Assembly: GCF_950295315.1 (NCBI RefSeq)
Contig: NC_080179.1
Location: 75,798,336-75,862,335 of the forward strand
Direction: 5' to 3'
DNA: 64,000 bases
DNA from: Erinaceus europaeus
Lineage: Eukaryota > Chordata > Mammalia > Eulipotyphla > Erinaceidae
In this document: positions 40,201 to 50,200 of the stretch, one piece after another
How the letters are laid out: each line of letters begins with the position of its first letter
How positions within the stretch are numbered: the stretch's first letter is position 1
Program-made: the position numbers and the translations under genes
The notes under the pieces: generated by a model
Told to the model about the DNA's origin: nothing
The model's input: the letters and a program-made list of their open reading frames with translations, nothing else
Databases searched by the model: none

Positions 40201-43200
40201 GATGATCTGGTTTTCTCTCCCCCTTTTTCAGAAACAAATAATTTTGTTTGTTTGTTTTTTTTTATCAGACCACTGCTCAGCTCTGGTTTATGGTGGTGCA
40301 GGGGATTGAAACTGAGACTTTGGAGCCTCAGGCATGAGAGCTTCTTTGCATAACCATTATGCTATCTATCTATCTACCCCTGCCCCTAATAAATAACTCT
40401 TTAAAAAGTAAAATTGTGGGGCTGGGTGGTGGCGCACCTGGTTGAGCGCACACGTTACAGTGTGCAAGGATCCAGGTTCGAGTCCCCGGTCCCCACCTGC
40501 AGGGGAAAGCTTCACGAGTGGTGAAGCGGTGCTGCAGGTATCTCTCTTTCTTCCTCTCCACCTCTCCCCCCTTCGATTTCTGGCTGTCCCTATCCAATAT
40601 TTAAATTTTTTAAAGAAGTAATGTTGTGGGTGTCGGGCGGTAGCGCAGCGGGTTAAGTGCAAGGACCAGCTTAAGGATCCTGGTTCCAGCCCCTGGCTCT
40701 CCACCTGCAGGGGAGTCGCTTCACAAGCGGTGAAGCAGGTCTGCAGGTGTCTGTCTTTCTTCCCCCTCTCTGTCTTCCCTTCCTCTCACCATTTCTCTCT
40801 GTCCTATCCAGCAACATTGACATCAATAACAACAACAATAAAACAACAAGGGCAACAAAAGGAAATAAATAAATATTTCAAAAGTAAAATTACAGTTATA
40901 TCTAGTATCTAAAATACAAACATATCATCATTAATATCCAGTAAAGTATTCGCATTAGTAGACCTGATTTGGGAAAGGAATGCTTTCCAGTTCTACTTGC
41001 AAGACTGGCCATAAAAGATATTTCTAGCATACTTGACATTTCTGTTAGATGTCATATCTTTGTGTGAAATTTAAGTCAGTGTAGTTATCACACTGGTCCT
41101 TATCTACACTTTTCAATTTTATAATTATGAATCACTAAACTATTGATGATATGGAAGTATGGCCCTCCATATGCAGATTAAAATTGAGTTCAATAGAATA
41201 TCAGCAAAGAGCATGTTGTCATCAGTAGATAGCAGACTCTTTGGAAGCAGTAACTTTATATTAAATTGATTATTTTCAAGCTTTTGTGTGTGTTCTTGCT
41301 AACAAAGTGATGGGTGACTTTTTTAAGAAATCAAGAACTTTTGACAATTGGTAGTTGACTTGAGCTATGCTCAATGAACGCTTTTTCAAAAGAAAGTATC
41401 TCCTTCAGGGGCTGGGTGGTGGTGCACCTGGTTGAGCGCACATTTCCAGTGCACAAGGACCCAGGTTCAAGCCCCCAGTCCCCACCTGTCAAGGGAAAGC
41501 TTTGCGAGTGGTGAAGCAGTACTGCAGGTGTCTCTCTGTCTCTCTCCCTCTATTTCACCTTCCCTCTAGATTTCTGACGGTCTCTAGCCAACAAATAAAT
41601 AATTTTAAAGAAGAGAAAGTATCTGCTTCCAAATTCTAATATTAATTTTGTGAATTAACTATAAATTGATTTTGATATATATTGAAATAACACCCTTGAA
41701 TTTTACAGTAGGTAAAATAACTTAGCACATTTTAGCTTCTATAAATATTAGTGTGTATTAAGTCTACGTTAAGCATGTAACTGACTTTTGTTTTTTAAGG
41801 AATAATAATGGGGGGGATTTTTTTTTCACTTATTTAAAAATGGAGACATTAACAAAACCGTAGGATAGGAGGGGTACAACGCCACACAATTCCCACCACC
41901 AGAACTCTGTATCCCATCCCCTCCCCTGACAGCTTTCCTATTCTTTATCCCTCTGGGAGTATGGACCCAGGGTCATTGTGGGATGCAGAAGGTGGAAGGT
42001 CTGGCTTCTGTAATTGCTTCCCCACTGAACATGGGCGTTGACTGTTCAGTCCATACTCAATGGGGAGAATTTCTTACTGATGTGTTACTTACTATCTTTT
42101 ACAGTGTTGTTAGCATGGATAGCATTTCTTTTAATATGTGAAAGTTTAAAGTTTTATGTGATGCAGTCCTCTTTTTAGAGAAGGGAATACATGCCATTAT
42201 TCCCTTGATTTGTGCATTTTGCTCATTTAACTGTTTATTCTCATGCATTTTATTTCGCTACAGAAATCTTTCACTATTATATAATATGCATTAGTTTTCA
42301 TTGATATTTTAAGTACTTTAAGCATGTAAAAACAGTTTAATATTTTCACTGTAAAAATAAATCTTCAATTTTGTTTTCAAGATTTAAAAATGGGGACCCC
42401 AGTAAGGAACAAGAACCTGTTTCTGAGGTAAATTTTATTTCATTTCTACTTTTAAGATCTATATGTTGGGAAGTGTAGTTCCTGTGAGGTTTCTAGATGT
42501 TTTGATTCAATGTGCATATATCGCTGATAATTATTAGCATGTTATCAATAAGGAAAAATTAAGATTTTTGTGTTTTCTTTTCATGAAAATTTCCTAATCA
42601 TTTATTTATTTTACCATTTTATTGGTAACTTAAGGGATCATAGTTACAGTTGTTGGCACATAGGTATAGTTTCTCATCTCCCTGTGGCAGATGTCTGCAC
42701 AGCTCTCACCCCCAACTTGGGTCATTTTCCACCGTCATGCCCAGGGTGCTGAGACCCTCTCCACCTCACCCTCTCCTCCTTCCCCAGAGCCCCTTGCCTT
42801 GGTGCAGTATACCACTCACAGTCCAAGTTTCATCTTGTGTTTCCCTTTCTCTCTTCTCCTTCTCCCTGCCACCTTCTTTTCCTCCTGCTACACCTCCTCC
42901 CTCTTCGTACATACATGATTTTCAGCACTTTCTTTTTACATTGAGAGGGAAAGAGGCAGAGACAGAGGAAGTGAAAGAGACCACAGTACCAAACTTCCTT
43001 CAGTGTGGCAGGAGCTGGGCTCCAGCCTGGGCTGTGCGCTACTTTGTCAGTCCCCAGTCTTTGTTTTCTAAATTCCGCTTATGATTCAGAACATCCAGAA
43101 ACACCTAGTCTTCAGTACAACAGTGTTTTGATGAAATGTCACAGCTAATATGTCATGGAAATAGATTTGTGATTTAAACTTTCTGTAAACAACAAGGATT

Positions 43201-45019
43201 TTTGGTACTTTGGGATACTTTGTTTCACACAGTAAATAAGTAATCCCTTAGCAGATGCAGGACCCACATGCCATATGACTTGCTTTGATGCACTACAGCT
43301 TTCTTTTGCAATATATTTCCTTAATAAAGAATTGGTAATTTTTTATATGTATATTACTTATCTACTGGATAGAGACAGAAAGGGGATATAGAGAATATTT
43401 CATATGAATGAAGATATTAATCAAAACATGCTTAACATTCATGCAAAAAATTCTTTAAAATAAATATGACCTCTAAAAAGCAAAGTGGTACAGCGTTAAA
43501 AAGGAGGAGGAGGAGAAAATGTGCAGATATTGAGCAAAATCATAGGAGACAATGACAGGTTTGGCTAGGAAAACACAATATTCCATCACTTAAAAATACT
43601 AGTCACAGGGAGCCCCGAGTGGTAGCACAGCGGGTTAAGCACATGTGGCGCAAAGCGCAGGAACCAGCGTAAGAATCCCAGTTCCCGGCTCCCCACCTGC
43701 AGGGGAGGCGCTTCCCAGGCGGTGAAGCAGGTCTGCAGGTGTCTGTCTTTCTCTCCCCCTCTCTGTCTTCCCCTCCTCTCTCCATTTCTCTCTGTCCTAT
43801 CCAACAACAACAACAATAATAATAACTACAACAATAAAACAACAAGAGCAACAGAAGGGGATAAATAAATAAATAAATAAATAAATGTTTTTTTAAAATA
43901 CTAGTCACAGTAAAATTCTGCAAAGGAAACTTCAGTAAGCTAAAGGTAACTCAAGGACCCAAAATTGCACGCCTTGTTGCGCACACATTATACGCACAGG
44001 GACACGAATTCAGGCCCCTGGTCCCCGCCTGCAGAGGAAATGCCTCTCAAATGGTGGAGCAGTGTTACAGGTGTCTCACTCCGTCCGTCTTTCCCCTTCT
44101 CAGTTTCTGTCTCTGTCCAAGATACATTTTAGACAAAACTAAGAATCACTGAAAATCATTTAAAATCGCCATTCGATGAAGTCATCAAGCAAAACAGTTT
44201 ACCTGAAAAGAAGATAGTGAAAGAATTAGATTTTGAAATATTTTTTAAAGATTTTAGTTTTAGAAGAGAGAGAGAGATGGTATGATTGAAGGTCATTAAG
44301 GGCGGAGGGTAGATAGCATCATGGTTATGCAAAGAAAATCTCATGCCTGAGGCTCTAAAGTCCCAGGTTCACCATCAGCCAGACCTGAGCAGTGCTCTGG
44401 TAAAAGAGAGAGAGGCAGAGAGAGAAAGAAAGAGAGACTTTAGCCAGAGTATGCTCAACTCTGTTTTATGGTGGTGCCAGGGATTGAACCAGGGACCTCT
44501 GGGTCCTCAGGCATGCAAATCTGGTGCTCTAACACACCAAGCTATTGCCTTAACCAAGGTTTTGAAATATTCCTGTATTCTTCCATTAAAGCCACAAAGG
44601 TAAAATAATGAATTCTGATGTGGGTAGAAATAAAATGTTTATTGTCAGTTCAGTCCATTTACTTTTCATTTTTTCAACCACTCCCATGTTGAGTCGGTGG
44701 CGGACATTGAGAATATAGAGGGGAAGATTCTAGGAGATTGTCAAGAATATGTCATCCCCAGAGGACCTAGTGGGGGGTGTATGTTATATGAAAACTTGTT
44801 AATGTTATGCATGTACAAACTAGTGTATTTATTGTCGACTGTAAAGCATTAATTCCCCAATAAAGAAGTAAAAAAAAAAAAAAAGAATATGTCATCCCAC
44901 TTATACAGTAATCGTCTGTCTGATAAGACTTTGGGAGGTCCAGCGATGACTTGCCAGGTAGAGTCTATGCCTTGCCACGTGTAGCCCAGATTCAATCCCT
45001 GCCACCACATAAGAGCTCC

Positions 45020-45089
<70 letters not shown>

Positions 45090-47248
45090 AGCCTGGAACA
45101 GCGAAATCATGCATGTGATAGATCCAGGCTTTTGGGTATTTAGTCTTGAAGACTTGAAACATTTAAAGGAAGGCATGTATGATAAATAGCAATTAATTTC
45201 AGTCAACTTTAAGCACAGCAAAATAGCAGCTACCCACCTCCCTCCCCCAAGTTCTGGCAGGCCCCTGTGCAGGTATTCCTGGAGATGCTTACGATTTGTG
45301 AAAGCCAGGCGGTGCTAAATAGGGCCCTGTCCTTGCTCTATAGATCTGTGCTTTTAAGCACTGACTGCAACTTTCTGTCATGAAGTTGATAAATAAACAA
45401 TAGTCCCTACACGCACACATACACAGTATCGTAAGACTTTTCCCTTTTGGCTAAAGTGAATTCTAGGGGAATGTCCCCTCCATCCTTTTTTTTTTTTTTT
45501 TAATAGTGGTGGAACAGACTTGAAAAACTAGGATGTTCAAAAGCAACTGCATGTGTAAGATTGGCATCACATGTAATCAGACTCAAAAAGGACCGTAAGA
45601 TTAGAGTAGAATGCTAGAGTACTGTTGGTTTGTCAGAAAAGCCACGATGACGCTTTTTATGTTTTTCTGTGCAAAAATGGGTCATGACTTCTGTGAGCCG
45701 CATAGCTGGAGACTGCTATCTACAAACAGTAGTGGATGGATCCACGAGACACAGACTAGGAAAGAAAGAAAGAATGGAATGCAGAAAGCTGGATCTAGCA
45801 GAAAGACTGCTACCAGTAGCAGCACAACACATTCTTCTCAACCGCGTGTGTTTCCTGTCATATGCTAAGGCATAAGTTCTCGTTGTATTTTCGAGATAGA
45901 TACCATACAAATATCTTTGCTGGGATGGAAATCAATAGAAAAAGAAGACTAGAACATTCACACACTGTGGAAGTTAAACAACGAAATTTTTAAATGACCC
46001 ATAGATTAAAGTCCTATACTAGCATTAATTCGAAAGGGATCAAAGACCTAAAAATGATAAAACTTGGCAGTGGATTTAATTTTTTGGCTTTCAGAGCAAA
46101 GATGCAGTCGCAAAATTAAAGAAAACAGAAACAGACTTTATGAAAATAAAGTTAGAGGATAGTGACAGCTGCCAGGTTGGGAGCAAGGTGAAAACAGTTA
46201 CTTAGGATTGGATGTCCATCGTGCTATATGAACTTTCATAGTGTGAAAAACTGCTGTGGGAGACAACGAAGGTGTGAATGCGTCTAATGCCATCACTACA
46301 CATGTAAAGGTGGTAAATATCATAGATATTTTACTGGAATAGGAGGAAAGTACAAAGCTACTTACACAAGGGTATGATGGGGTATCGCTTATTTTTTACT
46401 ATTTGTTTAAGCTGTCTGTAAAACTAATGTTTTTGTTTGTTTTAATGTTACAAGTTGCCACTACTTTAATGTGTGTTGTTAAGCTGGCATTTTTGCTGAC
46501 CATCGCTTTTGAGTCAGCTTTCACCTTCCCAGAAGTGTCTTGGAAGCCTCGGGTGTCTGTGAGTCAGACTTGAAGAGCTTCTGACATGGGTTATAGTAGG
46601 AGGAGTATCACCTGGACCAATGTGCCGGACAGCCTTCAGTCTACCTGAGAACTGCTTAGGCTTTTATATAGGAAAAGCTGGTGCTAAGCTGATTCATTTA
46701 GGAGAGTGGATGCTTTTAAGATCATGAGTACTGTTTTCTTTGCTTTTAATTTTTTCTAAGCAAGAATGTCCTTTTTAAATTTTTGATTTACTTACTAACG
46801 CGAGAAATAGAACCGGGTCTTCATTCTGCTAGGTGCACGCAGTGTCAGGAATCGAACTGGAGTCCTCGTGCCCGGAGTCCAGTACTGTATCCACTGTACC
46901 AGCCTCTGGGGTGCCAAAGAGAAATGTTCAGAATTGAGTCCTCAGGCTGCTGGTGTACTGAGACTCAAGCATGGAGAAGAATTTGGGGCACATTTATTCA
47001 GTTTATGAATTTAAACTGAAATTTACTATTTCTGACCGTTAACATTTCTAGTGTTCATAAACTAGTATAAACTGTCTCCTGTTCAGAGCAATAACCTTCA
47101 GCCTTTGTGGTAGGGACAGTGCATTTCTCAGCAACCTTTGTGCCTTATTACTTTATTTTTATTTACTTTTGCTACCAGGGCTCCTGCAGGTTTTTGTACC
47201 TTCATGATTGACTGCTTACAGCAATATGTCTTTCTCTCCCCCTCCCTT

Positions 47249-47279
<31 letters not shown>

Positions 47280-50200
47280 TCAGATAGAGGATGAAAGGCA
47301 AAGAGGGAGTAAGAGACAGAGAGAGAAGGAGAGAGACCACAGCACTGCTCCACCGCTCGTGAAGCTTCCGCTTTGCATGGTGTTGCCATGTAGCGGCCGG
47401 GGACTTGAGCCCGGATCCTCCTGCGTGGTCAAGTGTGTGCTTTACCGGGTGAGCTATCTCCCTTATCCTTTCTTTTACTCTGTACCGATACTGTACTGAA
47501 TTTCTGCAAATACCAAACCTCATGTGTTCTTTGTGCATAGTGATTCTTTTCCTCGCACTACCCAATTCTAACATGTAGTTGGAACTTAATACTATCAGTT
47601 CAATTTCTTTTTCTTTTTTTTAAATTTTTTTATATTTATTTCTTTTTCCTGTTGTTGCCCTTGTTGTTGTTTTTTTTATTGTTGTTGTTGTTGTTATTGA
47701 TGTCGTCGTTGTTGGATAGGACAGAGAGAAATGGAGAGAGGAGGGGAAGACAGACGGAGAGAAAGACAGCTGCAGACCTGCTTCACCACCTGTGAAGCGA
47801 CACCCCTGCACGTGGGGAGCCGGGGGCTCGAACCAGGATCCTTCCCCCAGTCCTTGGCGCTTTGCGCCGTATGTGCTTAACCCGCTGCGCTACCGCCCGA
47901 CTCCCCTATCAGTTCAATTTCTATGTCTCTCACCATTTGCCATCGGGAAAATTGCTGAAGTCTCTTGAATAATTAATATGCTTTGCTGTTTTCACTATGT
48001 TTATGAGTAAGAATATTCTATTTCTTCAGGTTTGGGTGTAGTGCTGAACAGTTACTGCAGAGCTGGATTTGAGCCTTCCAGTTATTGTAGTATAACATGG
48101 ATTCTTAACTCAGTTGTCTTATTTCTGATAGACAAAAGTATAGTTGGTAATATATGAATGAAAATTAAATAAGATACTAAGTTTCAAACAGTTAACATAC
48201 CACCTCACACATTCTATGTGCGTAGGAATTAGTCAATTGTTACAAGCTGTTGCTCTGGCTCTGACCCACTTGGCTTTATTGTGTTCTCTCTTCCTTGAAT
48301 AACAACACTCAGAATCAGAAAAGTCGTTTTCCTGTCTTTTAGTATTGCTTGGTTTGATAGGACAAGGTTACCAGGACTTCAAATAAGAAATCAAAATGTC
48401 AAAAATGTTTTAAATAGGAATCTGTACTTAATATATCTTTATAAAACTCTATGAGTGGGGGCCTGATGGTGGTGCACCTGGTTGATCACACGTTACAGTG
48501 CACAGGGACCCTGGTTCAAGCCCCCTGGTGCCCACCTGCAAGGGGAAGGCTTCACAAGTGGTGAAGCAGGGCTACAGGTGTCTCTCTGTCTCTCTCCTTC
48601 CCTATCACCCCCTTCCCGCTCAGTTTCTGGCTGTCTCTATCCAATAAATAAATAAAAATCATACAAAATAAACAAATAAATAAATCTCTCTGAGTGGAAC
48701 TTGTTATTTATATTCACATTATGGCTTACTAGTTTTCCATCCAAGAAACTAATTATGGCCTATATTTAAAAGTGCCTACAAAGGGCATGATAGTTACTTC
48801 CTGACCTTGAGTCAGAAATTTTTGGTAATTCTTACGACTGAAATTCTTATGACTCTTTTAAAAAGAATTTTTTTTAGTTTAATAATGATTGACAAGATTG
48901 TAGGATAAGAGGGGTACAATTCCCACCACCAGAGTTCCATCCCCTCCATTGGAAGCTTCCTTATTCTTGATTTCTCTGGGAGTTTGGACCCAGGATCATT
49001 ATAGGGTACAAAATACAAAAGGTGGAGAGTCTGGCTTCTGTAATTGCTTCTCCACTGGCCATGGGTGTTGGCAGGTCTCTCCATACTCCCAGCCTGTTTC
49101 TATCTTTTTAGAATTTTCAACCCTTGCTTTTAATTATGAGAATTACTCTGCTACACATAGTTTACTTAGATGTTGTTTTTCTCTTTCTTTGTATACTGGC
49201 TTATACACTAAAATGTCTTTTAGCCAGAAAGTTTAGTATAATTTAAGCAGCTTCCTTTTGCTCAGTCATGAATATAAAACAAAATGTTATTAATAATTTC
49301 AGGGAATTACAAGGCCTAATACTCCTGAAGGAGAAACAGAAGCATCAAATTCTGACAGGTAAATATAAGAAGAAACCAAGTTTTCTAAGATTCTAGTAGA
49401 GTAAACACTTGAGCTGCATTATTCTCATTAATCTTAATATTTAAATTTTTACATGATACTGTGTTTAGTAAGGACTTAATCAAAATAAAGATTTGAAAAC
49501 TTAATATAACAGAAAAATATACTGAAGCTCTTTGATTCTGAAGTTTTTTAAACACACAGTACATTTTATAAATTGTTGATTTTTCTTGCCACTAGGGTTA
49601 ACGTCTGGGGCTTGAGACCCACACGGCTCTGCTTTTCCTAGAAGCCATTACTTCCTCTCTTCTATTTTTTAATAGAGGTTAGACAAAGATTAGTAGAGAG
49701 GGAGAGAAAGAAAGAAGGGAGACACCTGCAACAATACCTGACCCCTGGAGATAGGAGCTCAAACCTGGTCCTTGCCCAGGTTAGCTATCGCCTGGCCCCT
49801 AAATCTTTAAATTTAAAAAACTTTTTATGAGTAATTATCAACTGAAATTGCACCTCAAAACAAAGCAGGGTGTACATTCATGTCTTTTTTTTTCTTTTTC
49901 TTTTTACTTAAGCTACTAAGATAGGCAAGTGTCTGAGCAGGTGGAAGTGATGATCACCGAGCCTACAGCCAGTCAGTCGGCTGTTTGGGGTTCCTTGTAA
50001 CATGTGGAGTTTCCACTGGCACAGTTAGAATTCTCATTCTCTTACCTAATAAATGCCCTTTTCCTGAGTGTGATATCAGGGCAAGGAGTGGCAGTCTGGC
50101 TTTTTTTTTTTTTCCATTTTGGTGGGCAAATAAAAGAGTAATAAAGGATGTCTTTATTTTGATAGTGTTCTGATACATTTTGTTAAGGAAGGAAAATAAC

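Noticed and set aside
42650..43084. 144-codon ORF before the SINE at 42930
   Set aside because: It runs across an L1-like fragment and an antisense SINE; there is no recognisable protein and no codon-like signal.
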